A stretch of 64,000 nucleotides of DNA, from positions 1-64,000 of the forward strand of contig NZ_FNPI01000023.1 in assembly GCF_900107275.1 (NCBI RefSeq). The letters run 5' to 3'. Origin of the DNA: Evansella caseinilytica (GTDB taxonomy: Bacteria; Bacillota; Bacilli; Bacillales; Salisediminibacteriaceae). This document shows, piece after piece, positions 43,117-50,983 of the stretch (positions are counted from its first letter, which is position 1; the number at the start of each line of letters is the position of its first letter). A program made the translations under genes and the position numbers. The notes beneath the pieces are model-generated. The model did not search any database and was not told the origin of the DNA. It was given only the letters and a program-made list of their open reading frames with translations.

Positions 43117-44190
43117 TTATGAGCTTTTTTCCGCCCCTTGCTGATACAGCGGTAAGCGAATAATAAAGGTGGTACCACTGCCTTCCTCGCTTTCAACAAT
43201 AATTTTCCCATTATGGTTTTTGATTATATTATACGTTACCGCAAGCCCGAGACCCGTGCCGTTTGCCTTCGAAGTCTGAAAAGCTGTTCCCAACTTTTCA
43301 AGAAAGGCTTTCGGTATGCCTGCACCATTATCATCGATTTTAATGATCGCTTCCTGATCGTTTTTTGATATTTCTGCGGTTATTTCACCATCGTCTGCAC
43401 ATGCTTCGATGGCATTTTTAATCAAATTGATAAAGGTTTGCGTGATCTGCGTTCTTTCACAAAAAATCGGGATATCATCATCGCTGATATGATAGTTCAC
43501 GGTGATATGATGTTTAAAAATTTCCGTTTCCCACATAAACAAGACGTCTTTAAAAATGTCGACGACATTTTCCTGCTTGAAAATCTCAGCCTGCGGCTTG
43601 GATAACTCCAATAAATCATTGGCAATTTTTTCGATTCTCTCCACTTCGCTTTTCATAATATCAAGATACTTGCCGTTTTCCGCATTCTTATTTTGCAAAA
43701 TTTGCACAAACCCTTTGATCGTCGTAAGCGGATTTCTTATTTCATGGACAATCCCCGCAGCCACTTCACCGATTAAAGACAGTTTCTCCGACTGCAATAA
43801 CAGCCGCTCATTTTTTTTACGCTCGGTAATTTCGCGGACAACGATCTGAACAAGCGTGTGGCCGTTATTGTAAAACGGCGCGCACATGACTTCCACATCA
43901 AGCACTTCACCATCGGTTCTGACTATTTTTTGTTCCGCAAGCTCCGCTTGTCTGCCTGCCAAGACACGTTGAATCCGCTGGTTGCACTTCTCCTGGCAGG
44001 CAGGATGAAAATAATGCAAAAATCCGTTTTGAATAAACGCTTGTTTACCGACTTGAAGCATATTAAGACAAGCCTGATTGATATAAATGACATTCGTCCC
44101 GTCGGTGATGATTTTGGCATTCAATGAATGATCGACAATTTGTTTGAAATCCAGTTCGTTTTCCGTAACCTCTGTTTTTTTCAGATTCAT
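43117..44190 (-). CDS. PAS sensor histidine kinase, sporulation-kinase type
   Basis: This encodes 357 aa and has no membrane segment. One PAS domain (about 14-125, ILT-like core VIYINQACLNMLQVGK) is followed by a HisKA domain with the phosphorylated histidine in GIVHEIRNPLTTIKGF, then HATPase_c with N box (FINLIKNAIEAC), G1 (DDNGAGIP) and G2 (GTGLGLAV). No response regulator is adjacent. Orphan soluble PAS kinases with HEIRNPLT are typical of the KinA/KinE group that feed Spo0F. A second kinase of this class lies 500 bp away in the opposite direction. Confidence 0.9.
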   Translation of the reverse strand: MNLKKTEVTENELDFKQIVDHSLNAKIITDGTNVIYINQACLNMLQVGKQAFIQNGFLHYFHPACQEKCNQRIQRVLAGRQAELAEQKIVRTDGEVLDVEVMCAPFYNNGHTLVQIVVREITERKKNERLLLQSEKLSLIGEVAAGIVHEIRNPLTTIKGFVQILQNKNAENGKYLDIMKSEVERIEKIANDLLELSKPQAEIFKQENVVDIFKDVLFMWETEIFKHHITVNYHISDDDIPIFCERTQITQTFINLIKNAIEACADDGEITAEISKNDQEAIIKIDDNGAGIPKAFLEKLGTAFQTSKANGTGLGLAVTYNIIKNHNGKIIVESEEGSGTTFIIRLPLYQQGAEKSS

Positions 44191-44549
44191 AGAGTTTCAC
44201 CCTCTATCGGCAAATGAAATTTGACATATAAAACTATTTTGCGATAAAATGGTATTTTTACCCTGCCGTGTCTATTTATAATGTATAGAAATGCAGGAAT
44301 TTAATCAACAGTAATTTATATGCGAAAAATAATTAATTATGATAAATCACGCTGTTGAAAATCAGCAGTTGATAAGAAGTTTGTGAGGCGAGCGGTGAAC
44401 GCTGTTTTTTCTTCGGCGGTACGACTGTTTCCGCTGACAGCATCAGGCATTTTCCGGCAAAATAGTGGTGTATTTACATACCCGAAATGGAGTTTTTATA
44501 CATAGATGTTTTTTCTGTCTTTGAATTATTTCATTCTTTGTTTTGTCAT

Positions 44550-44579
44550 GCAGGAAAACGGGCAAGCTATGTTGAAAAT
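44550..44579 (+). promoter_or_regulatory. Candidate sigma-H promoter of the second kinase
   Basis: GCAGGAAAA (44550-44558) matches the sigma-H -35 consensus RNAGGAWWW. After exactly 12 bp, GTTGAAAAT (44571-44579) resembles the -10 RNNGAAT. It is about 125 bp upstream of the kinase start. kinA of B. subtilis is sigma-H dependent, which makes this plausible. The rest of 44191-44704 has no other feature. Confidence 0.5.
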
Positions 44580-44704
44580 TTGTTCTATAGACCAGTACCG
44601 AATCACCATTATTTTATTCCTATTTTATCCATTTTTTTTGTACGTTTTTTCACATTCGGTACGAATGAATTTGAACACACACTACTAGCAAAAAGGAGTT
44701 ATCT

Positions 44705-46147
44705 ATGTTGAATAATAACGGGAAGAAAGCATTTATAAATATTCAAGAAGAATTTGAACGGTACCGGCGGTTAATGAATTATGCAACCGATTTATTCACC
44801 ACTCATTCTGTAGAGGACTGCAGTATTATATATGCATCACCGTCTGTAAAATCGGTGTTAGGGTATCGGCCCGACGAACTGATCGGCAAAAAACTGGCTG
44901 ATTTGTGCCATCCGAACGATATCGAAAAAATTACAGTTTTATTCTCCAAAATCGAATGCCAGCAGGCGGAAATGCGTACAGAATATCGCATCCGCCGCAA
45001 GGAAGGAGATTATATCTGGTTTGAAACGGCCTGCATTAAAGACGGAAAGGAAGATGCAAAAGAGTTATTATGCATTTCCAAGGATATCACTTCGTATAAA
45101 ATCACTGAGCAGGAGCTTGAGGAAAGTAAAGAAAAATACGAACTGTTAATAGAGAACTTTCAGGATACTGTCGGAATCGTCACCAAGGACGGATACTGGA
45201 TTTACATCAATGATGCAGGAAGGAAGCTGTTTGGCGTCACCAGGAAAGAAGAAATCATCGGGAAGAATATCATGGAATTTATTGTTCCGAAAGAACGGGA
45301 ACGTCTTAAAAACGAATTGAGCAAGACAGCCTTAAGCAAATCCATTGATATCACCGTACTGCGGACTGACAACAAGATGAAGGCCGTTGATATGAAATTT
45401 TTGCCCAGCCTGTATCGGGAGCGCCAAACGTTCCAAATCGTTTTACGGGATGTTACCGAGCAAAAAAAAGCAGAGGAGATCATTTATCAGAAGGAAAAAT
45501 TGTCGGTCATCGGACAGCTTGCCGCCGGAATTGCCCATGAAATTCGCAACCCTTTGACAGCAGTAAAAGGGTTTACGCAGCTGTTGAAAACCGAAGAATC
45601 CAATGAGTATTTAGACATCATGATGGAAGAAATGGAAAGAATCGAGCAAATTGTCAGCGATCTCTTAGTTTTAGGCAAGCCGCAGGCGGCCAACATTGAG
45701 ATGGTGAATATAAAAAGAATTCTTCAACGGACGATTTCACTATTCCATGCGGAGGCCATGCTTCATAATATTGAAATCGTTCAAGAGCTTGACTTGTCTG
45801 ACCCGTATATCGAAGGAGAAGCGGACAAGCTGAAACAGGTATTGATTAATTTAATTAAAAATGCCATGGAGTCAATGCCAAAAGGCGGGGAAATCATTAT
45901 CAGGGCTAAGCAGCTTCCAAGCGAGGAAATTTTGATTCAAGTGATGGATAACGGGGTCGGCATTCCGCCCGAACGCATTGAAAAATTAGGGGAGCCTTTT
46001 TTCAGCAATAAAGAAAAGGGAACAGGACTAGGCCTGATGATCTGCAACCGCATCATCAAAAATCATAAAGGAAAAATGGAGATTGATAGCGAGGTAAACA
46101 AAGGGACAACGATCTCCATTACACTACATAAAAAAATTGCGTCATGA
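44705..46147 (+). CDS. Two-PAS sensor histidine kinase, sporulation-kinase type
   Basis: This encodes 480 aa from an ATG with AAGGAG at about 8 nt. It is soluble. Two PAS domains are visible: residues about 15-135 (YASPSVKSVLGYRPDELIGK) and about 140-255 (YWIYINDAGRKLFGVTRKEE). HisKA has AGIAHEIRNPLTAVKGF, and HATPase_c has LINLIKNAMESM, DNGVGIPPERIE and GTGLGLMIC. No regulator gene is adjacent, as for B. subtilis KinA and KinC, so it is likely to feed the Spo0 phosphorelay. Confidence 0.92.
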   Translation: MLNNNGKKAFINIQEEFERYRRLMNYATDLFTTHSVEDCSIIYASPSVKSVLGYRPDELIGKKLADLCHPNDIEKITVLFSKIECQQAEMRTEYRIRRKEGDYIWFETACIKDGKEDAKELLCISKDITSYKITEQELEESKEKYELLIENFQDTVGIVTKDGYWIYINDAGRKLFGVTRKEEIIGKNIMEFIVPKERERLKNELSKTALSKSIDITVLRTDNKMKAVDMKFLPSLYRERQTFQIVLRDVTEQKKAEEIIYQKEKLSVIGQLAAGIAHEIRNPLTAVKGFTQLLKTEESNEYLDIMMEEMERIEQIVSDLLVLGKPQAANIEMVNIKRILQRTISLFHAEAMLHNIEIVQELDLSDPYIEGEADKLKQVLINLIKNAMESMPKGGEIIIRAKQLPSEEILIQVMDNGVGIPPERIEKLGEPFFSNKEKGTGLGLMICNRIIKNHKGKMEIDSEVNKGTTISITLHKKIAS

Positions 46148-46152
46148 CATAA

Positions 46153-46230
46153 AGTGTTTGTTCAAAAAGATCGGTTTTTATCTTTTTCAACATACACGAA
46201 GCAATGGGTGGAACCATTGCCTTTTTGAAC
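46153..46230 (+). repeat. Family 3 repeat, short copy
   Basis: GTGTTTGTTCAAAAAGATCG, then TTTTTATCTTTTTCAACATACAC gives an imperfect palindrome. It is followed by gaagcaatgggtggaaccattgcc and CTTTTTGAAC, the two ends of the long copy at 10476 without the interior. It lies between the kinase and the metQ promoter. Confidence 0.8.
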
Positions 46231-46257
46231 ACGCTCATAAAGATCATAAAAAAATGT

Positions 46258-46286
46258 TTGACATTTAAAAAAATTGTGTGTAAAGT
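46258..46286 (+). promoter_or_regulatory. Sigma-A promoter of metQ
   Basis: TTGACA (46258-46263), a 17-bp spacer, and TAAAGT (46281-46286). The start would be about 35 nt before the S-box. Confidence 0.7.
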
Positions 46287-46326
46287 AGTTATCATATTCA
46301 GAGATGCTTGAACAACTTTATAACTA

Positions 46327-46435
46327 TTTCTTATCAAGAGAGGCGGAGGGACTGGCCCTGTGAAACCTCGGCAACAGACTGTTTTCAGTTATTGTGCCAA
46401 CTCCAGCAAGCTTTATGCTTGAAAGATAAGAAGAG
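46327..46435 (+). ncRNA. SAM-I (S-box) riboswitch
   Basis: P1 is formed by TTTCTTATC and GATAAGAAG. The conserved core is present: CAAGAGAGGCGGAGGGACTG, GCCCTGTGAAACCTCGGCAAC, and GTGCCAACTCCAGCAAG near the end. A terminator follows at 46455-46492. It represses the downstream methionine transporter gene when SAM is abundant. Confidence 0.97.
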
Positions 46436-46454
46436 ACATATGATGGCTGTATTT

Positions 46455-46492
46455 AAACCTCTTCTTACTTTCATTTAAGAAGAGGTTTTTAT
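46455..46492 (+). terminator. S-box expression-platform terminator
   Basis: AAACCTCTTCTTA pairs with TAAGAAGAGGTTT, followed by TTATTTTG. Its 5' arm (CTCTTCTTA) can instead pair with the 3' P1 strand (TAAGAAGAG), which gives the switch. Confidence 0.92.
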
Positions 46493-46545
46493 TTTGCTTT
46501 TAAAATACAATCAAGAAATCACACAATGAAGGAGAGAAAAGTCAA

Positions 46546-47358
46546 ATGAAAAAATTTTTAACATTCGCAATCATCAGTTTGTTATTCATTCTCACTGCTT
46601 GCGGGAGCGGGAAAGAAGGAGCCGGGAGTGAACTGCCGGAGGATAAATTAACCATCGGGGTTACCGCCGGACCACATGAGCAAATTATGGAAAAAGTCAA
46701 AGAGCTGGCCGCTGAGGAAGGGTTGACGATAGATATACAAGTTTTTACCGAGTATGTTATGCCGAACGTTGCCCTGGATGAGGGAGAACTTGATGTAAAC
46801 AGCTTTCAGCACAAGCCATATTTGGACAACTTCAAGGAGGAACGAAATCTGGATCTTATCGAAGTAGCCACAACCGTCAACTTCCCAATGGGACTTTATT
46901 CTTCCAATGCAGCTGACGTTACGGACATCAAAGAAGGCGATAAAATCGGTTTGCCGAACGACCCGACAAACGGCGCCCGCGCATTGATCCTGTTCGAATC
47001 AGCAGGACTCATCACGTTGAAGGATGACGCCGGTGTCGCAGCAACCGTTCTCGACATAGAAGACAATCCGTTAAACCTGGAATTCATTGAACTAGAGGCT
47101 TCCCAGCTTCCACGCCAGCTGGACGAATTGGCCGCTGCCGCCATCAACACCAACTTCGCCATTGAACACGGCTTCGTACCGACGGAGGATTCGATTTTCA
47201 TCGAGCCGGCAGACTCGCCGTGGGTCAACGTCATTGCGGTACGAACAGAGAACAAGGATGATAAAGTCGTGCAAACATTGATTGATATTTATCAGTCAGA
47301 CGAAGTAAAGCAATTTATTGAAGAAACGTTTAAAGGCTCTGTTGTCGCTTCCTGGTAA
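46546..47358 (+). CDS. metQ: Methionine ABC transporter substrate-binding lipoprotein
   Basis: This encodes 270 aa. The signal peptide ends in LLFILTAC, with Cys19 as lipidation site. The NlpA/MetQ pattern follows: KLTIGVTAGPHEQIMEKVKE, then FTEYVMPNVALDEGELDVNS and FQHKPYLDNF. PNDPTNGARALILFESAGL and AINTNFAIEHG are also typical. It binds D/L-methionine outside the membrane and delivers it to MetNP. It comes first in this cluster, directly under the S-box, and a hairpin of the family 2 type separates it from metN. Confidence 0.95.
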   Translation: MKKFLTFAIISLLFILTACGSGKEGAGSELPEDKLTIGVTAGPHEQIMEKVKELAAEEGLTIDIQVFTEYVMPNVALDEGELDVNSFQHKPYLDNFKEERNLDLIEVATTVNFPMGLYSSNAADVTDIKEGDKIGLPNDPTNGARALILFESAGLITLKDDAGVAATVLDIEDNPLNLEFIELEASQLPRQLDELAAAAINTNFAIEHGFVPTEDSIFIEPADSPWVNVIAVRTENKDDKVVQTLIDIYQSDEVKQFIEETFKGSVVASW

Positions 47359-47413
47359 GGCCAAACCTATACAGGTTTCCGCAAAGTCCACTTAAGAAAT
47401 AGCACATTGCTTC

Positions 47414-47456
47414 AGAGGTGTCTCAAAAGGTTGTATTTTCCTTTTAGAGACACCTT
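47414..47456 (+). terminator. Family 2-type hairpin between metQ and metN
   Basis: AGAGGTGTCTCAAAAGG and CCTTTTAGAGACACCTTCT form a long imperfect stem; no strong T-run follows. It could lower expression of metNP relative to metQ or stabilise the metQ mRNA 3' end. Confidence 0.55.
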
Positions 47457-47595
47457 CTGATATATTCTCAACGATAAAGCCGTAAAAACAGGAAACAGCT
47501 TGGCTGCCTTCTTGGAACGATCACCACACGGACAGCTTAGCGTTCGTTCACCATATATGCGATATTACACAGTTTGGAAATAAAGGGGTAAAACG

Positions 47596-48618
47596 ATGAT
47601 TCAACTAAAAAAAATCTCAAAAACGTTTCATACCAAAACGAAAAAAGTCCACGCGTTAAAAAATGTCTCGCTTGAAGTAAAAAAGGGTGAAATATTCGGC
47701 GTGATCGGCTACAGCGGTGCCGGAAAAAGCACGCTGATCCGCTGCGTAAATTTGCTGGAAAAGCCAACGAACGGCGAAGTATACGTCAACGGCTCGAAGC
47801 TGAACACGATGTCTGCGGAACAATTAAGAGAAACGCGCAAAAAAATCGGCATGATTTTTCAAGGCTTTCATTTGCTTAAAACAGCCACGGTTTTTGACAA
47901 CATTGCGATTCCGTTAAAGCTGACCGGCGTCCCGAAGCGCGAGATTCCAAATCGTGTCCAAAAATATTTAGCAGTCGTCGGCCTTGAGGATAAACAGGAC
48001 GTCTATCCGGATCAGCTGTCAGGAGGACAAAAGCAAAGAGTAGCCATCGCCCGGGCGCTGTCCCACGAACCGGAAGTACTGTTAAGCGATGAAGCAACGA
48101 GCGCTTTGGACCCGGAAACAACCGAATCGATCCTTGATTTATTGGCAAAAATCAACCGGGAGTTCGGAATCACCATTTTGTTGATCACTCACGAAATGCA
48201 CGTTATTCAAAAAATCTGTGACCGCGTTGCGGTAATGGAAAACGGCGAGATCATCGAACAAGGAAACGTTATTGATTTATACAGTGAGCCAAAACAGGCA
48301 ACAACGAAGAAATTCATCAACAGCCTGTTCCCCAGCGATCTTCCTGATGAAACATTGAAGGAGCTACAAAAGCGAGGTCCGATTATTACGCTGACGTTTG
48401 TCGGCTCGTCTGCCGGCAAACCGGCGCTTTCCATGGCTTCCAAAAAATTCGATGTACACGCCAATATTTTATCCGGCAACATCATTCAACTGAAGGACAA
48501 GCCTTTCGGGAGATTGATCGCCCATCTCGAGGGAGAACCGGAGGAGACGAATAAAGTGAGACAGTTTTTAGCAAACGAAGGTGTTCAAGTGGAGGAGGTG
48601 AGTTTCGATGATAATTAG
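47596..48618 (+). CDS. metN: Methionine ABC transporter ATP-binding protein
   Basis: This encodes 340 aa. The ATP-binding cassette has Walker A GYSGAGKST, signature LSGGQKQRVAIAR, Walker B VLLSDEATSALDPE and switch HEMHV. The C-terminal about 85 residues (GPIITLTFVGSSAGKPALSM onwards) are the NIL domain, which binds methionine and inhibits transport when methionine is plentiful. The stop overlaps metP by 11 bp. Confidence 0.96.
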   Translation: MIQLKKISKTFHTKTKKVHALKNVSLEVKKGEIFGVIGYSGAGKSTLIRCVNLLEKPTNGEVYVNGSKLNTMSAEQLRETRKKIGMIFQGFHLLKTATVFDNIAIPLKLTGVPKREIPNRVQKYLAVVGLEDKQDVYPDQLSGGQKQRVAIARALSHEPEVLLSDEATSALDPETTESILDLLAKINREFGITILLITHEMHVIQKICDRVAVMENGEIIEQGNVIDLYSEPKQATTKKFINSLFPSDLPDETLKELQKRGPIITLTFVGSSAGKPALSMASKKFDVHANILSGNIIQLKDKPFGRLIAHLEGEPEETNKVRQFLANEGVQVEEVSFDDN

Positions 48619-49285
48619 TAAAGTCATTGCCTTTTTCGACAAGTGGGGAGATGTCATTTGGGAAGCGACGCTGGAAACCTTTCAAATGGGCTCCATCTCA
48701 TTAATTATCTCTGTGATTATCGGCCTTCCTCTCGGTATTTTGTTAGTGTTGACCCGGCCGGGAAAAAGCCTGGAAAACAAATATATTCATTTTCTTTTAA
48801 ACATCCTGATCAACATTATTCGTTCGATACCATTTATTATTTTACTGTTCTTATTATTGCCTTTTACAAAGTTCATTGTCGGAACGTCCATCGGTGTCAA
48901 AGGTGTCATTGTACCGCTCGTGGTATATACGGCGCCTTATATTGCCCGTCTAATGGAGTCGGCTTTACTGGAAGTGAACCGCGGCATTCTTGAAGCCTAT
49001 GAAGCGATGGGAATCAAAACGAAGGACATCATCTGGCACGTCATGGTAAGAGAAGCGCGGCCGTCAATCATTCTCGCCCTAACGATCGCGATTATCGGTC
49101 TCATCGGAGCGACAGCCATGGCCGGACTGGTAGGCGCAGGCGGATTGGGGGATGTGGCGTACCGCTTCGGTCATTTACGATATGAACTGGATGTTATGTA
49201 TGTGTCGATCGTACTCTTAGTCGTTCTTATTCAGGTGATACAATCCATTGGTAATCACTTAGCCGCTTTGTTGAAAAAAGATTAA
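48608..49285 (+). CDS. metP: Methionine ABC transporter permease
   Basis: This encodes 225 aa with five transmembrane helices. GGAGGAGGTG precedes the ATG, which lies inside the end of metN. The permease coupling motif EAYEAMGIKTKDIIWHVMVR binds MetN, and AMAGLVGAGGLGDVAYRFG is characteristic of MetI/MetP. Its overlap with metN and order after metQ complete the methionine uptake system. Confidence 0.96.
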   Translation: MIISKVIAFFDKWGDVIWEATLETFQMGSISLIISVIIGLPLGILLVLTRPGKSLENKYIHFLLNILINIIRSIPFIILLFLLLPFTKFIVGTSIGVKGVIVPLVVYTAPYIARLMESALLEVNRGILEAYEAMGIKTKDIIWHVMVREARPSIILALTIAIIGLIGATAMAGLVGAGGLGDVAYRFGHLRYELDVMYVSIVLLVVLIQVIQSIGNHLAALLKKD

Positions 49286-49375
49286 ATAACAACTTTTTAA
49301 AATCTACACTGAAAAGTTCGGAAAGCCGGCTAGCCGGGCAAACAGCTTCCGCTTTTCTTACAAGGAGGAATTCAT

Positions 49376-50509
49376 TTGACTGCTCCTGTTTCAGCAGATG
49401 ACCGCCCAATTATTAGAATCGAAGACTGGGAAGCACTGGCCGAACAAACGCTTCCCAAAGGGGCTTTTGATTATGTCCACAGCGGGGCCGGCGCCGAAGA
49501 GACATTAAGAAAAAACGAGCGCGCCTTTCAGCAATGGGATTTGCTGCCGAAAATACTCACAAACGTGGAAAACGTAAATTTGGGTATCAATCTGTTGAAT
49601 CGGCAACTGCCGACACCGTTGCTTTTGGCTCCGGTGGGCTTTCAGACGGTCGTTCATCCGGAGGGCGAACTCGCATCCGCTCGAAGTGCAGCCGGTTTAG
49701 GCATCCCATATATTACGAGCACCGTTTCCTCCTTTTCGCTGGAGGATATCAGCGCAGTCATGGAGAACGTGCCGCGATACTTTCAATTATATTGGCCGAA
49801 TGATGAGGAAGTCGCCGCAAGCTTCGTAACGCGCGCGGAAGCAGCCGGCTACGATGCCATCGTTCTGACGGTGGATACGGCGTTATTAGGATGGCGGGAA
49901 AAGGATTTACAAAACCGCTACTTCCCAATGCAGACAGGAGCCGGAACCGCCAATTTCGTGACGGACCCGGTGTTTCAGCAAAAATACAATCCGTCAGGCT
50001 TGCTGACACAGGAAGAGTTAACAGCGGAAATCAAAAAGATTTTGTTAAACCAAAGCTTGACGTGGGAAAAAATAGCATGGCTGCGACAGCAAACATCGCT
50101 GCCAATACTTTTGAAAGGAATTATTCATACGGAAGACGGAAAAAAAGCCGTTGCGTATGGAGCAGATGGCATCATTGTCTCCAACCACGGTGGAAGGCAG
50201 CTGGATGGGGTCCGTAGTTCCCTTAATGCCTTGCCTTTCATTAGTAAGGAAATTCAAGGGGAAATTCCGATCTTGTTTGACAGTGGCATCCGACGAGGCC
50301 CGGATATCCTCAAGGCAATCGCTCTCGGTGCAGATGCCGTCATCATCGGCCGTCCGTACGTTTACGGCTTGACGCTTGGGCAAGCCGGTGTAACAGCCGT
50401 GTTGACAAACTTACTCCACGATCTTGAAACAAGCCTTGCATTGACGGGAACCGCCTCGCTTTCCGACATTGACGGCAGTCTTATCGCCAGAACCGGCAAC
50501 AGCCAATAG
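49376..50509 (+). CDS. FMN-dependent alpha-hydroxy-acid oxidase (lactate oxidase/monooxygenase family)
   Basis: This encodes 377 aa from a TTG with AAGGAGG upstream. It has a TIM-barrel FMN domain: TPLLLAPVGFQTVVHPEGEL, ITSTVSSFSLEDISA, YDAIVLTVDT, LLKGIIHTEDGKKA, the catalytic histidine in SNHGGRQLDGV, then FDSGIRRGPDILKAIALGAD. It oxidises an L-alpha-hydroxy acid such as lactate. The variant resembles lactate 2-monooxygenase-type proteins more than classical LctO, but substrate and product (pyruvate plus peroxide, or acetate) are not settled by sequence. Confidence 0.88.
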   Translation: MTAPVSADDRPIIRIEDWEALAEQTLPKGAFDYVHSGAGAEETLRKNERAFQQWDLLPKILTNVENVNLGINLLNRQLPTPLLLAPVGFQTVVHPEGELASARSAAGLGIPYITSTVSSFSLEDISAVMENVPRYFQLYWPNDEEVAASFVTRAEAAGYDAIVLTVDTALLGWREKDLQNRYFPMQTGAGTANFVTDPVFQQKYNPSGLLTQEELTAEIKKILLNQSLTWEKIAWLRQQTSLPILLKGIIHTEDGKKAVAYGADGIIVSNHGGRQLDGVRSSLNALPFISKEIQGEIPILFDSGIRRGPDILKAIALGADAVIIGRPYVYGLTLGQAGVTAVLTNLLHDLETSLALTGTASLSDIDGSLIARTGNSQ

Positions 50510-50540
50510 ATGTGAATCGCTTCATCATGACGTTTTTTAT

Positions 50541-50592
50541 AAAGATGCAGCATAAAAGGAAAGCTCCCTTTGCTGCATCTTTTCGTGTTTTT
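50541..50592 (+). terminator. Terminator after the hydroxy-acid oxidase gene
   Basis: AAAGATGCAGC pairs with GCTGCATCTTT, with an inner AAAGG/CCTTT, followed by TTCGTGTTTTTT. Confidence 0.85.
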
Positions 50593-50848
50593 TCGCACGG
50601 TGATTGCCGCACTTCCACCAGCGTTCGATTTAGCGATAAGAACATCCTCGAGCAAAACAGCTTTGACGAGCTGTACGCATACAAAAGAAGTTTTTTTCAC
50701 CGATTAAAATTGTTGGAACAGGAATGACGGACAAATTGCAGGTAAAAGTGTTTTTTTCAAATAACAATAGCCCCAAAAATAAAGGTTACGAAAACACAGC
50801 CTTTGTAGCGCCGCCATAGGCAAATCCATTCAGCGAATAGTCACACAA

Positions 50849-50877
50849 TTGACACATTTTTTTCTATAGGGTAATAT
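50849..50877 (+). promoter_or_regulatory. Sigma-A promoter of the isocitrate dehydrogenase gene
   Basis: A perfect TTGACA (50849-50854), 17-bp spacer, and TAATAT (50872-50877). The predicted start is near 50884, about 100 nt before the ATG. Confidence 0.8.
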
Positions 50878-50917
50878 TTTTTATGGAAAATAACACTTTG
50901 ATGAAATCAGGCAATGA

Positions 50918-50953
50918 CTGTGTATGTTCAAAAGGATAAATGAACATACAGTA
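50918..50953 (+). repeat. Palindrome in the 5' UTR of the isocitrate dehydrogenase gene (family 3-like)
   Basis: ACTGTGTATGTTCA and TGAACATACAGT form an 11-12 bp stem with an AAAGGATAAA loop. It resembles the GTGTTT(G)TTC palindromes of family 3 and lies about 35 nt after the predicted transcription start, where it could be an operator or an RNA hairpin. Confidence 0.6.
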
Positions 50954-50983
50954 AAAAACATCTAAAGAAAAGGGGCGCTTCAC

